This document shows, in pieces, positions 25,944 to 35,455 of a stretch of DNA of 64,000 nucleotides (within the stretch, counting starts at the first letter, position 1; every line of letters begins with the position of its first letter). The notes under the pieces are model-generated. The model was not told the origin of the DNA. It worked only from the letters and a program-made list of their open reading frames with translations, and searched no databases. A program made the translations under genes and the position numbers. Source of the DNA: Planctomycetota bacterium (lineage in GTDB: Bacteria > Planctomycetota > Phycisphaerae > Sedimentisphaerales > Anaerohalosphaeraceae); assembly GCA_029552545.1 (NCBI GenBank), contig JAKPDO010000013.1, positions 62,001 through 126,000 on the forward strand. The letters run 5' to 3'.

Positions 25944-26858
25944 ATGCGTGCCTGTAACGAAAACAAAAAAACGTATATCGGTTTTACGCTGACGGAGATG
26001 CTCACAGCTCTGGCCGTGATTGCCGTACTGCTGGCGTTGCTGATTCCGGCGCTGAGTATGGTGCAGAAGAAGGCTATGGTGGTCAAGCAGCGGGCGCAGT
26101 TTCACGCAATTGAAGTCGGACTGGAGGCCTTCCGTTCCGACTGGGGGGATTATCCGCCCAGTGAGTACAACATGACCAAATACGGCAATGGGAGTGTCGC
26201 TTCGTTTCGGCTGGCGGAAGCCCTGATCGGCGGTGATGGTTTTGGATTCCATCCCAATTCTGTTTTTTATCAGGATTATCTGTTTGACCAGAACGGCGAC
26301 GGGACTTTTAGTGCGGCGGAAACGGTTTATCATGCGGCGACGGATTTGGCCTGGGAGACAGCCGCTCAAAATCGTGCAGCCCGAAAAGGTCCATATCTGG
26401 AACTGGAAACGGCCAATGCCGTCAAACTGCAGGATATCTATGGTGCGAACACCGGTTCCCTGAGCGGGACGATGTTTGTGCTGGCGGACGCCTTTTCGAA
26501 GAAGATGCGGGCGACCGGGAAAGAGGTTGGAATGCCGATCCTCTATTACAGGGCCAATGTGAGCCAAATCGGAATGGACCCTGTCCGAGCCAACTGGGGA
26601 ACCAACACGTATAATCTGAATGACAGTTATGCAGCGGGCAGCGGGATTATTTCCTTAACGGTTCCGTTCCAATCCTCGAAAACGACTCACGATTTGAATG
26701 AGGATGCGGCGGATGACGGCATCAACTGGTTTTACCGTGTGATTGCCAATCCGAACTTTACGTCTCCGCCGCGGCCGTATCGGGCCAACTCGTTTCTGCT
26801 TCAGAGTGCAGGGCCGGATGGTCTCTATGGGACGGCGGATGACTTGTTTAATTTCTAA
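25944..26858 (+). CDS. Pseudopilin (GspG-type N-terminus)
   Basis: 304 residues. The prepilin signal is IG^FTLTEMLTALAVIA with Glu at +5. The helix continues into RAQFHAIEVGLEAFRSDWG, the same pattern as the genes at 23219 and 24931. An EF-hand-like stretch DQNGDGTFSAAET occurs in the middle (about residue 113), which could bind calcium. The C-terminus ends QSAGPDGLYGTADDLFNF. The strong AGGAGG ribosome site supports the ATG at 25944. Confidence 0.85.
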   Translation: MRACNENKKTYIGFTLTEMLTALAVIAVLLALLIPALSMVQKKAMVVKQRAQFHAIEVGLEAFRSDWGDYPPSEYNMTKYGNGSVASFRLAEALIGGDGFGFHPNSVFYQDYLFDQNGDGTFSAAETVYHAATDLAWETAAQNRAARKGPYLELETANAVKLQDIYGANTGSLSGTMFVLADAFSKKMRATGKEVGMPILYYRANVSQIGMDPVRANWGTNTYNLNDSYAAGSGIISLTVPFQSSKTTHDLNEDAADDGINWFYRVIANPNFTSPPRPYRANSFLLQSAGPDGLYGTADDLFNF

Positions 26859-26900
26859 GGTTCAGTTTTTGGATGGGTTTTTTGAAGGCCTCCTGAAAGA

Positions 26901-27626
26901 ATGAATCGCAAGATTCGAAAAAATGGGTTGACGCTGACGGAACTGGTCGTCGTGATTGCGGTGGCGGCCGTTCTGCTCGGGATTTCTGTGCCGGCGGTCA
27001 AGAAGGTGATTGAATCGTTTGACCAGTCCGCCGGTCCGCGTTCGCTCATTGATGCCGCCCTGACCGGTGCCCGGGCTCTGGCGGCTGCTCACAGTGCCCC
27101 GGCCGGGATTCGGTTTCAGCGGGACCGCAAGGGCGATTTCTATATGATTTTTATTGTTCACAAAGATGTATCGAGTACCTATGCGACGGAGTTTGTTGCT
27201 GTTCCAAACCGCAGGCCGATTAAGCTGCCTGCCTCAGTCGGAGTTCTCGCCGGAACGGTTCAGTCGGATGCAGATTTGAATGATACGAATTTGATGAATG
27301 CTCAAACCTTTTCAGTCGTTTTTTCGGAGCAGGGGCAGCTGATTCAGTTTCCGGTGAGGGTTTTAAATCGGGACGGTGTGAATGATGACAGCAGCCGCGA
27401 CCCGATTTTTAACACCAGGGCCAACGTGGACAGCGGGACTGCCGGGATGTTTTATCAGGATGCCGGACCGGGCGGCCTGGATGAAGAGGACAGTATCGGG
27501 TCTTTTTATATTTACGATCCCAAACGATTTGCAGAGATTCCGGCCAATCAGCGGTTTACCGGTTATATTCGCAGTCTTCCGAAAGAGTTTGTCAACCCGC
27601 ATACCGGGCAGCTGATTGGACGGTAA
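26901..27626 (+). CDS. Pseudopilin, GspH/FimT-like
   Basis: 241 residues with signal KNG^LTLTELVVVIAVAAVLL (Glu at +5). After the helix, the region with SLIDAALTGARALAAAHSAPAGIRF resembles the GspH/FimT domain: a helix followed by a strand beginning AGIRF or VTVRF. GspH is a minor pseudopilin near the tip. It lies 42 bp after the previous pseudopilin and 9 bp before the next gene, clearly the same operon. Confidence 0.78.
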   Translation: MNRKIRKNGLTLTELVVVIAVAAVLLGISVPAVKKVIESFDQSAGPRSLIDAALTGARALAAAHSAPAGIRFQRDRKGDFYMIFIVHKDVSSTYATEFVAVPNRRPIKLPASVGVLAGTVQSDADLNDTNLMNAQTFSVVFSEQGQLIQFPVRVLNRDGVNDDSSRDPIFNTRANVDSGTAGMFYQDAGPGGLDEEDSIGSFYIYDPKRFAEIPANQRFTGYIRSLPKEFVNPHTGQLIGR

Positions 27627-27635
27627 GGAAAACCA

Positions 27636-28529
27636 ATGAGCCATTTTAGGAACCAAAACGGGTTTTCGCTGACGGAGGTGCTGCTGGCGACAGGCATCCT
27701 GGCGATCGGTTTTGTGTTGATTGCAACGATTTTTCCGGCTGGGATTAAACTGACGGCGATGGCGGCGGAAAAGACGCTGGCGCCTGCCATGGCCGAGGAG
27801 GCCCGGGCGGCGGTCCGGCTGTATGATGTAGATGCGGACAAGCTGCCGAATTCCGGCGAGGTTCGGTCAGTTTTGTTTTCGGCGGAGTATTTATCGGATA
27901 AAAGTTTAAAGTATTTTTTCCGCCGCCTGATATATCCAAACCCCTTTAATCCTGAAGTAAACCCGCTGCCTGCGGAAGGAACTCAGCCGTATGAGAATCT
28001 TATGGCGGAGGTAAACCGACAAATAGCATCCGATTTGATGTATCCTTCTCTGCCGAAGGAGTATTTTGCTCACAATCCGGCACAGAATCAGCGGTACTGC
28101 TGGGCGGTTTTGTGCCGCAAAGACACGACCGCTGCGGAGGGGTATCAGATCCGCATTTTTCTGTGCCGGTGGAGAAAAGAGCTGCGCTATTACGGTTTTG
28201 ACTATGACAAATCTGCCGGCGTTTTCACGCAGAAGGAAAAAGAACGCCCGATGCCGCTGCCTGTCCGGGTCAATGCCGTATACGGCCGTTCTGAGGTGAC
28301 GATTGAATCAAATCAGCCGGTTTATCCGCAGGAAATTTGCCGGCAGTTCTTTCCGGAAGGGGCCTGGGTTGTGGAGGACCGGAATGGACATATCTATCAG
28401 ATTATCAAACGAGACGGAACAACTTTACTCCTGAACCGAAACTGGCAAAGCGGCAGCGGCCAAAGCATTCTCTGGGTTGTGCCGCCGGCCGTAGATTCGA
28501 GTCGGAACCCTTGTATGGAGGTGCTGTAA
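27636..28529 (+). CDS. Pseudopilin, GspI/PilV-like
   Basis: 297 residues. The signal is QNG^FSLTEVLLATGILAIGF, with Glu at +5 and the ATGILA pattern typical of GspI/PilV minor pseudopilins. The remainder is planctomycete-specific with no further motif. It sits between the GspH-like and GspJ-like genes, matching the order H-I-J-K of minor pseudopilins in type II secretion operons. Shine-Dalgarno AAGGAAA precedes the ATG. Confidence 0.8.
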   Translation: MSHFRNQNGFSLTEVLLATGILAIGFVLIATIFPAGIKLTAMAAEKTLAPAMAEEARAAVRLYDVDADKLPNSGEVRSVLFSAEYLSDKSLKYFFRRLIYPNPFNPEVNPLPAEGTQPYENLMAEVNRQIASDLMYPSLPKEYFAHNPAQNQRYCWAVLCRKDTTAAEGYQIRIFLCRWRKELRYYGFDYDKSAGVFTQKEKERPMPLPVRVNAVYGRSEVTIESNQPVYPQEICRQFFPEGAWVVEDRNGHIYQIIKRDGTTLLLNRNWQSGSGQSILWVVPPAVDSSRNPCMEVL

Positions 28530-28545
28530 GAACCCATCGAATCGT

Positions 28546-29625
28546 ATGAACCGGAACGGAAAACAACCTGCTTTTACCATTGTAGAACTGCTGGTGGCGA
28601 TGACGCTGGTGGTTGTAATGCTGGCTGTTTCAGGGGTTGTCTTCCGGCATTCGGTGCAGGCCTATCGGGCGGCCTCGGCTACAGCGGAGATTATGCAGAA
28701 GTATCAGGCCATTACGCACCAGTTAAAAACCGACCTGGCCGGTCTGCAGAAGGATGCTGAATTTGCGTTGGTCTGGGCGCCTTCCCCGCATCTGAAATCC
28801 GATGGTTCCGTTCTTGATGAAAACGGCGATGGTGTTCCGGACCGCTATTTTAGTTTTGACCGCCTGTATTTTTTTGCAGTCGGCTCCTTTCAGTCCTATG
28901 ACCCGCAGCCCGCAGAGGGAGGAGTCCTTGTTCACTCCAATTTGGCCCGTATCTGTTACAGTTTTGGGCGAGAGACGGACGGACGGCGGGCTTCTCAGCA
29001 GCCGGACCCGCGAAAGCGTCTTTTCTGCCGCACTCAGCATCTGCTCACTTCCGATTCGAGTCTGCCGGTGTTTCCGGATTTTTCAGCGGGTTGGAATGAG
29101 GCGACATTTGAGAATCTGAATTTTTCACTCGAGTACCAGACAATGTCTCTGGAGGATTGGCTTGGTTTAGATTTTACGGCTTATAAGAGAGAGATTTTGG
29201 CTAAGGTGCTCGATTTGCGTGTGGCAGACAGTTCTTCCCGGGAGGGCGGTCCGCGAATCGATTTTTCCACTCCGCAAACGACCGCCAATACCATTCACAT
29301 GCTTTTGTGCAAGGGGGTCGGCCAGTTTCATGTGCAGCTTTGGGAGCCGGGTTATATGCGATGGTGGCCTGAAATTGACCCGAATTATGACGGCAATTAC
29401 AGCGATGCAGACACACAGCGATGGGATGGTACGGCCAACGGCTATACGCTCACGAGCGGCCGAATTGATACAGAAAACCTGAAGGGGTATTACTTTAATC
29501 GGAATCCGTCAGAGTTCGAGACCCGAATCGGCTCGGTTCTGAAGTTTACGTTTACCCTGTATGACTCCAAAGGGGTTTTTCCGGAGGGAAAGACCTTTAC
29601 CTATATTGTCGATCTGAAACCGTAG
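28546..29625 (+). CDS. Pseudopilin, GspJ/PilW-like
   Basis: 359 residues. The N-terminus KQPA^FTIVELLVAMTLVVVML has Ala instead of Gly before the predicted cleavage site and Glu at +5. Type IV prepilin peptidases sometimes accept Ala at -1. The helix ends in YRAASATAEIMQKYQAITHQLKTDL, as in GspJ/PilW. It follows the GspI-like gene and precedes the GspK-like gene. An EF-hand-like DENGDGVPD occurs near residue 90. Confidence 0.8.
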   Translation: MNRNGKQPAFTIVELLVAMTLVVVMLAVSGVVFRHSVQAYRAASATAEIMQKYQAITHQLKTDLAGLQKDAEFALVWAPSPHLKSDGSVLDENGDGVPDRYFSFDRLYFFAVGSFQSYDPQPAEGGVLVHSNLARICYSFGRETDGRRASQQPDPRKRLFCRTQHLLTSDSSLPVFPDFSAGWNEATFENLNFSLEYQTMSLEDWLGLDFTAYKREILAKVLDLRVADSSSREGGPRIDFSTPQTTANTIHMLLCKGVGQFHVQLWEPGYMRWWPEIDPNYDGNYSDADTQRWDGTANGYTLTSGRIDTENLKGYYFNRNPSEFETRIGSVLKFTFTLYDSKGVFPEGKTFTYIVDLKP

Positions 29626-29658
29626 CGACAGGGAACCTCTGCATCAAGAGAGGACTGT

Positions 29659-32600
29659 ATGAGAAATACAAGACGAAACAAACCGTTGAATCAGCGGCGC
29701 GGCTCAGCGCTGATTCTGGTGGTGGTGGCGGCGGTTCTGCTTTCGCTCGTGGGCATTATGTTCCTGATGATTTCGCGAGTGGGGGATATTCTGGGGACAG
29801 CCGCCCGTCAGGAGCATCAGATGGACCAGGCCGTGCGGATGGTGCTTGACAAAATAGAACTGGTGCTTTTGCAGGATTTGTTTGGATACAATTTGAACAG
29901 CGGGCTCTGTGACGGGAAGGGACTTACGAACGAACCGTATGATGCGCCGGGGACAGCTGACTCGTGGCTGGCCTCGCTGGAACCGGTGCGAATCAGCGAT
30001 AACGGTACAACGGATGACCCGACGGATGATTTGTACCGCTGGCCGTATCTGTCCAGTCTGTGGCCGGCGCCGAATGTCTGGGATCGGATTTTACGGGAAG
30101 GGACCGGACAGCTTGACCCGCAGGACAATCCTCAATTCTGGGGGGCGATTGTGCCGGATTATCCGAACCTGACAAATGTTTTCTGGGCTCCGGCGGATGC
30201 CGACGGGGACGGAGTAGCTGACAGTCTCTGGGTGCCTGCGCTGGAAACACCGAGCGGGGAGCGAATCTATGCAGCTGTGCGCATTATCGACAACTGCGGG
30301 ATGCTGAATCTGAATACCGCCCACCTGACCCGAAAAGCGACTCCATGGACCGGACAGGGACGCTGGCTTTCCGAGGCGGATTATGAGGCGTTTCTGCGGG
30401 GAGATGACCGGGCGACGCCTCCTGTGGTTCGACAGGCCAGAATGGCCAATCCTTCCGTAATCGTGACGGCAGAAAACTATCACAAGGAAGCCATCCTGAA
30501 TATTGAAAATCCCGGCTCTGCTTACACCCTTTTTGATATCGGCGATGAGCTGGAGATGCGCAATCGGTTTCTGCTGACCAGCAAGGCCGTAGCCCGTTTT
30601 GAGCGGGAAATGAATCTGTCTGTAATGCCTCCTGTTTTCGGGATGTATCAAACCTTTGACTTTGGGCGCGGGGAGTTTGTCGGCGGCTGGAATGTTGCCC
30701 TGCGGGTCAAGCGGATACCGGTGGATTCTGCAGAGGATTTTCGGGTTTGGAAGCTGCGGATGAATCCGGAAAACTTTGACGATACAGGTCCGTGGATCGC
30801 CAATCCGCATAACTACAGTTATTATTACGACCGCCGGCATGTGTGCACGTTTGTCAGTTTTGACCGCAATCTGCGCTGGGGCGGCGAGCCGTATTTTGCC
30901 GGCTGGTCCGAGAGCGAAAAAAGCACTTTCGGCAGAGTTTACCGGAAAATCTTTCTGCCCGCCGATGGATATGCCGTAAGCGTTCGGGCTGATATTTTGA
31001 GCAATACTTTGGAAGCCCGCCGCAATATTCTGCATTTGCTGTATGCGTTTCGGGCCTATTATCTGGATCAGGGAGAATCGCTTCGGACCGCCGCCCGCAA
31101 GGCCGCTCAAATCGTCGCCAATATGATTGATTATCTGGATGACGGAACGGCGAGCACCACAGGGCCCTTTGGAACGGCCTGGATGGACCCGGATACCTCT
31201 GTTCTTATCCCTGCACAGGTTAACAGCAATCCGACTTTTATTAACCGGGCCGTTATCAAGCGGCTGATTCTGGAGGTCAGCACCGACCTGAATGCACAGG
31301 ATTCGTCGATTCCTGTTGTCAACATCGATGCGGTGGCGGACGGCAGGCGGATTTTTGAAAAACTGGATTTTGGTCTGAACGAAACGGATGTGATTTACGG
31401 CTTTGAACGCCAGCCGTTTGTCTCCGAGCTGTATCTGCTCCGGGATAACAGCAACAATCCGGCGGAGGCAGCCCTTGAACTGCTGAATCCGTATGATTCT
31501 TCGATTTCGCTGAACGGCTGGCGGATTGTCTTTCGGCAGCGGGTCGGTGCTCCCGTTGAGTTTACGATTCCGGACACGCCGAGCCGAGCGATTCCGTCCG
31601 GTACGCCGGATTCACCCGGTCGATTTGTCATACGTTCCACGAATGCAAGTCCTGCAGATGTAGTCTTTGCCAATTTTGGCATGGGAATGATGCTGACGGA
31701 TGCCAACAGCATCGATGTGCAGCGTCCGTGTCCGGATAATCCCGCAAGATTTCTCACGGTTGACCGGATTCCTCGAGCCCAAATTGAACTTGTGCTGACC
31801 GATAATCCGGCAGATGGTCTGCCGACCCTCCACGTGCTCAAACGGCAGGATACCGGGTGGAAGTTTACGAACGCCTCTGCGGCTGTCCATCAGCGGGCTG
31901 TTCCGCCTTCCCCCAGCCCGGCTACGCTCGGGGCGGCCAACGGCGTAACTGTGGACAAAAACGGCTGGCAGATGCCGGTCGCGGATTTTCCGTCTGTCTC
32001 CGCGGAGCGGACGTTTTTTACGCTCGGCGATTTTGAAAAAGTGCTGTTTGTCGGCAATCAGAGCGGCAGCGACCCCAATACAGTTACGACGGCCGTTGCC
32101 CAGGCGTCTTCCGAAAGTGACATTCGCTATGACATTAGGCAAGCTCCGGAGCTGCTCGGCTTTATCTGTTTTCTGAATCGGGAAAAGGGGTCTCTGCCGG
32201 GTCGAATCAATATCAATACGGCCCCCAGACCGGTTTTGGCGGCGGCGATTCCGGGGATTTTGACGCACAGTTCGGGAACCATCAATCTGGTTGATCCGAA
32301 TCCGGCCACCTCGCAGGTTGTGGAGGATTATGCCGATTTAATCATCCAGAATCGGCCTTATGCTCACCTTGGGGAGCTGCTCACAAGGATTCCGGCGATG
32401 AGAATCTATGCTCAGCAGGAAGGGCTGGATGTGGTTGGGGACCGTTCAATTCGCGGGGATTTGGAGGAGCGGGATTTGATTCTCTCGCATCTGTCCAATA
32501 TTTTCACGACCCGCAGCGATGTCTTTACGGCCTATATTGTTGTCCGCATCGGGCAAAGCGGCCCGCAGCGGCGTGTGCTGGCGATTTTTGACCGCAGTCA

Positions 32601-32664
32601 GGTCTGGGCACCGGGAGACCGCCCGCGGCTGCTGGCCGTCAAGACCGTACCGAATCCGCGTTAA
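29659..32664 (+). CDS. GspK/PilX-like minor pseudopilin, very large
   Basis: 1001 residues, about three times the usual GspK length. The N-terminus RRG^SALILVVVAAVLLSLVG has the prepilin signal without Glu at +5, as expected for the tip protein GspK. It then has a helix and the GspK-like saposin/SAM region with LNLNTA-type motifs (GMLNLNTAHLTRKA; GRININTAPRPVLAAAIPG) that occur in GspK helix-hairpin-helix repeats. An inserted lamin-tail-like segment is possible around residues 610-660 (AALELLNPYDSSISLNGWRI). It is the last gene of the pilB2-pilC-pseudopilin operon and ends 6 bp from the convergent ferredoxin gene. Confidence 0.8.
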   Translation: MRNTRRNKPLNQRRGSALILVVVAAVLLSLVGIMFLMISRVGDILGTAARQEHQMDQAVRMVLDKIELVLLQDLFGYNLNSGLCDGKGLTNEPYDAPGTADSWLASLEPVRISDNGTTDDPTDDLYRWPYLSSLWPAPNVWDRILREGTGQLDPQDNPQFWGAIVPDYPNLTNVFWAPADADGDGVADSLWVPALETPSGERIYAAVRIIDNCGMLNLNTAHLTRKATPWTGQGRWLSEADYEAFLRGDDRATPPVVRQARMANPSVIVTAENYHKEAILNIENPGSAYTLFDIGDELEMRNRFLLTSKAVARFEREMNLSVMPPVFGMYQTFDFGRGEFVGGWNVALRVKRIPVDSAEDFRVWKLRMNPENFDDTGPWIANPHNYSYYYDRRHVCTFVSFDRNLRWGGEPYFAGWSESEKSTFGRVYRKIFLPADGYAVSVRADILSNTLEARRNILHLLYAFRAYYLDQGESLRTAARKAAQIVANMIDYLDDGTASTTGPFGTAWMDPDTSVLIPAQVNSNPTFINRAVIKRLILEVSTDLNAQDSSIPVVNIDAVADGRRIFEKLDFGLNETDVIYGFERQPFVSELYLLRDNSNNPAEAALELLNPYDSSISLNGWRIVFRQRVGAPVEFTIPDTPSRAIPSGTPDSPGRFVIRSTNASPADVVFANFGMGMMLTDANSIDVQRPCPDNPARFLTVDRIPRAQIELVLTDNPADGLPTLHVLKRQDTGWKFTNASAAVHQRAVPPSPSPATLGAANGVTVDKNGWQMPVADFPSVSAERTFFTLGDFEKVLFVGNQSGSDPNTVTTAVAQASSESDIRYDIRQAPELLGFICFLNREKGSLPGRININTAPRPVLAAAIPGILTHSSGTINLVDPNPATSQVVEDYADLIIQNRPYAHLGELLTRIPAMRIYAQQEGLDVVGDRSIRGDLEERDLILSHLSNIFTTRSDVFTAYIVVRIGQSGPQRRVLAIFDRSQVWAPGDRPRLLAVKTVPNPR

Positions 32665-32670
32665 GCCGTC

Positions 32671-33396
32671 TTAAGCCGGATGCGTCTTGCGCTGAATGAT
32701 TTGTCCGTTCAGCGAGATAGTAATCTCTTCAAACGGCATTGCTTTTCCGCTGTCGGCAACGGCCGTCCGGGCGATTTGGGTCAGGCCGCTGCAGCAGGGG
32801 ACTTCCATCCGAACAACCGTCAGAGAACGGATGTCATTGAGCCGCAGGATTTGGCTGACTTTTTCGACATAATATTGCCGGTCGTCCAGTTTCGGGCACC
32901 CCACGGCAATGGTATGTCCTTTCAGCAGCGAAGGATGGAAATCTCCCATCGCAAAGGGGACACAATCCGCCACAAGCATCAGGTCGGCCTGCGCGAAATA
33001 CGGCGCCGTCGGGGACAGGAGCTTCAGCTGCATCGGCCATTGGCCCAGTTGAGAAGGGATTTCACTGTCGCCGGTGCCGACCGCAGTTCCCCGCGGTTTT
33101 CGCTGCATCATTTTCATCCCCGGGCAGCCGGAAAAAGGTTTTTCGGATGCGGCTTTCAGCCGATTTACGTGTTCGTGGGCCGCCTTCTCGTCGAACGCCG
33201 CTACTTGTCGCTGTTCGATGGTAATGGCGCCCCGGGGGCAGTGTCCCAGACATGCCCCCAGGCCGTCACAGTACGTTTCACTGACCAGTTTGGCCTTGCC
33301 GTTGATGATTTGAATGGCCCCTTCGGCGCAGGCCTTGACACACAGGCCGCAGCCGTCGCATTTTTCTTCATCAATTACGACGATATTCCGAAGCAT
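32671..33396 (-). CDS. Hcp-associated 4Fe-4S ferredoxin-like protein
   Basis: 241 residues. Two N-terminal 4Fe-4S motifs are visible: CDGCGLCVKAC (Cys13-23) and CDGLGACLGHCP. Additional Cys in SGCPG, VADCVPF, VGCPKL and PCCSG probably bind more metal. It lies 15 bp downstream of hcp on the same strand. Such proteins often accompany hydroxylamine reductase in anaerobes and are thought to donate electrons. The start at 33396 (MLRNIVVIDEEK) is chosen since a longer reading would run into hcp. A small-molecule redox enzyme role beyond electron transfer is possible. Confidence 0.82.
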   Translation of the reverse strand: MLRNIVVIDEEKCDGCGLCVKACAEGAIQIINGKAKLVSETYCDGLGACLGHCPRGAITIEQRQVAAFDEKAAHEHVNRLKAASEKPFSGCPGMKMMQRKPRGTAVGTGDSEIPSQLGQWPMQLKLLSPTAPYFAQADLMLVADCVPFAMGDFHPSLLKGHTIAVGCPKLDDRQYYVEKVSQILRLNDIRSLTVVRMEVPCCSGLTQIARTAVADSGKAMPFEEITISLNGQIIQRKTHPA

Positions 33397-33410
33397 TAGA
33401 ATCCTCTTTT

Positions 33411-35060
33411 TTAGCCCAGGATTTCCGCCAGGTCTTTTTGCGGGGTGGAAATCGGGGCGATGTTGAACTGTTCCACAAGCACTTTCAGCACGTTCGGTCC
33501 GACAAAGGCCGGCAGGGAGGGCCCCAGTTTCATATTCTTGATTCCCAGATGCAGCAGGGTCAGCAGGATGCAGACGGCCTTCTGTTCGTACCAGCTGAGA
33601 ATCAGCGAAAGCGGCAGGTCGTTCACGCCGCATCCGAAGGCATTAGCCAGGGCGACGGCAATCTGAATCGCGGAGTAGGCGTCGTTGCACTGGCCCACAT
33701 CCAGAAGCCGCGGGATGCCGCCGATGTCGCCGAAATCGAGCATATTGAAGCGGTATTTGCCGCAGGCCAGGGTGAGGATGACGCAGTCTTTCGGGACGGC
33801 CTGGGCCAGTTCGGTATAGTAATTGCGCCCGGGCTTGGCACCGTCGCAGCCCCCGATGAGGAAGAAGTGCCGGATTTTTCCGGCTTTGACGGCTTCGATG
33901 ACCTGGCCGGCCGCGCTCATAACGGCATTACGGGCAAACCCGATGGTAATGCGTTTTTCCGGGGCATCCTGGGTGAATCCGGGAGCGGCCAGGGCGGCCT
34001 GAATGACGGGGGTAAAGTCTTTATCCGGACCGATATGCCGCACCTCGGGCCATGCCACAAGCCCCGTTGTGAAGATGCGGTTTTTGTAGGTGTCTTTCGG
34101 ACGCTGGATGCAGTTGGTTGTCATCAGAATCGCGCCCGGAAAGGCGTCAAATTCCTTGTGCTGATTCTGCCAGGCGGTTCCATAGTTGCCGACCAGGTGT
34201 TTGTATTTTTTCAGACCCGGATAGGCCAGACACGGCAGCATTTCCCCGTGCGTATAAATATGGATACCCTTGCCCTCCGTCTGCTTGAGCAGCAGTTCCA
34301 AATCCCGAAGGTCGTGTCCGGAAACGAGGATGGCCTTGCCTTTGACCGGAGAGATGCGAATCGAGGTCGGCTCGGGGTGCCCGTAGGTTCCCGTGTTGGC
34401 CTGATCGAGCATTTCCATCACGTTCAGATTGACCTGGCCGACCTTGAGGGCCATAGCAACCAGCGCATTGACATCCTGAGCTTGATCGCTTGTCAGAAAA
34501 TCCAGGGCTTCGTGGAAAAAGGCATAGACACTGCTGTCCTCAACGCCGAGAATCATAGCGTGGTCGGCATAAGCGGCCATCCCCTTCAAGCCGTATAGAA
34601 TCAGTTCCTGAAGTCCTGCCGCATCGGGTCCGTAGGCTTCCAGTCGGTTGGCGATGCTGACGGCTTGTGCCTCCTGAAGCATCTCCTGACGGCTGGAGGG
34701 GACCCGCCAGGCAGCCGGACCGGACAGCAGTTCCGGCTTTTTGCCGGCTTTCCTGCAGGCCTCTTCGTAGAGTCGGCGGGCCTGGAGGATGATTTTATCC
34801 GCTTGCTGAATCAGGTCTTCCAGCCGCTGGGGGTCAAAGTTGACATTCGTTACCGTACTGAAAAGGGCTTCCACAACGAATCGGTCAATTTCTTTGCTTC
34901 GAAGACCGAGCTGTCCGGCACGATGCGCATAATTGGCGATACCCTTGGCGGCATAAACGAGAAGGTCCTGAAGGTCGGCTGCCTCCGGAGTTTTGCCGCA
35001 AACCCCCATTTTGGTGCATCCTGTTCCGCCGGCTGTTTGTTCGCATTGATAACAGAACAT
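33411..35060 (-). CDS. hcp: Hydroxylamine reductase (hybrid-cluster protein)
   Basis: 549 residues. Hcp has an unusual [4Fe-2O-2S] hybrid cluster plus a [4Fe-4S] cluster. It reduces hydroxylamine to ammonia or, physiologically, nitric oxide to nitrous oxide. The N-terminal Cys pattern is C3-x2-C6-x8-C15-x5-C21, the anaerobe-type spacing. Later hybrid-cluster ligands are visible in the segment with ILVSGHDLRDL, THGEMLPC, TTNCIQ and GGCDGA, and in LACGKYRFN. Length is normal. It is third in a minus-strand group: Rrf2 regulator, cupin, hcp, ferredoxin. This context supports a role in nitrosative stress. Confidence 0.95.
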   Translation of the reverse strand: MFCYQCEQTAGGTGCTKMGVCGKTPEAADLQDLLVYAAKGIANYAHRAGQLGLRSKEIDRFVVEALFSTVTNVNFDPQRLEDLIQQADKIILQARRLYEEACRKAGKKPELLSGPAAWRVPSSRQEMLQEAQAVSIANRLEAYGPDAAGLQELILYGLKGMAAYADHAMILGVEDSSVYAFFHEALDFLTSDQAQDVNALVAMALKVGQVNLNVMEMLDQANTGTYGHPEPTSIRISPVKGKAILVSGHDLRDLELLLKQTEGKGIHIYTHGEMLPCLAYPGLKKYKHLVGNYGTAWQNQHKEFDAFPGAILMTTNCIQRPKDTYKNRIFTTGLVAWPEVRHIGPDKDFTPVIQAALAAPGFTQDAPEKRITIGFARNAVMSAAGQVIEAVKAGKIRHFFLIGGCDGAKPGRNYYTELAQAVPKDCVILTLACGKYRFNMLDFGDIGGIPRLLDVGQCNDAYSAIQIAVALANAFGCGVNDLPLSLILSWYEQKAVCILLTLLHLGIKNMKLGPSLPAFVGPNVLKVLVEQFNIAPISTPQKDLAEILG

Positions 35061-35102
35061 TTGTATCTCCTTTCCTGAAATTGAGTTAGATTATTCCATT
35101 TT

Positions 35103-35453
35103 TTATTTTTGACGAATCATCGTCAAAAGCATTTTGAAGGCGGTTTTCGCGTGAACCGCATGGGGGATTCCGGCAGGCATAACGACAATCTGGCCTTTTT
35201 CAGCGAAAACTGTTTGACCGCCGATGGTTAATTCCGCCGTTCCATCAATAATTTGAACGACTGCATCATAGGGAGAGGTGTGTTCACTCAGTCGCTGGCC
35301 CTTGTCGAAGGCAAAGAGGGTCAGCGATCCGACGGGCTTGTCCAGCAGGATTTTGCTGACAATGGAGTCGGGAGCATATTGGACCAGTTCATTGAGAAAA
35401 GCAGCTCGGGCTTTTATCTCTTCGAGGATTTTTATAGTGTTGCTGTTTGTCAT
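35103..35453 (-). CDS. Cupin-domain protein
   Basis: 116 residues with a single cupin barrel: GQRLSEHTSPYDAVVQIIDG (motif 1, metal-binding His and Glu-like positions partly changed) and GQIVVMPAGIPHAVHA (motif 2). The N-terminal helix region NTIKILEEIKARAAF precedes it. Small cupins like this are commonly paired with Rrf2 regulators and hcp in anaerobes. The gene starts 2 bp after the regulator stop and is 42 bp from hcp. The ligand is unknown. Confidence 0.85.
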   Translation of the reverse strand: MTNSNTIKILEEIKARAAFLNELVQYAPDSIVSKILLDKPVGSLTLFAFDKGQRLSEHTSPYDAVVQIIDGTAELTIGGQTVFAEKGQIVVMPAGIPHAVHAKTAFKMLLTMIRQK

Positions 35454-35455
35454 GA

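Noticed and set aside
33438..34598. Plus-strand open frame of 386 codons opposite hcp
   Set aside because: hcp on the minus strand has all cluster ligands; the plus frame has no domain.
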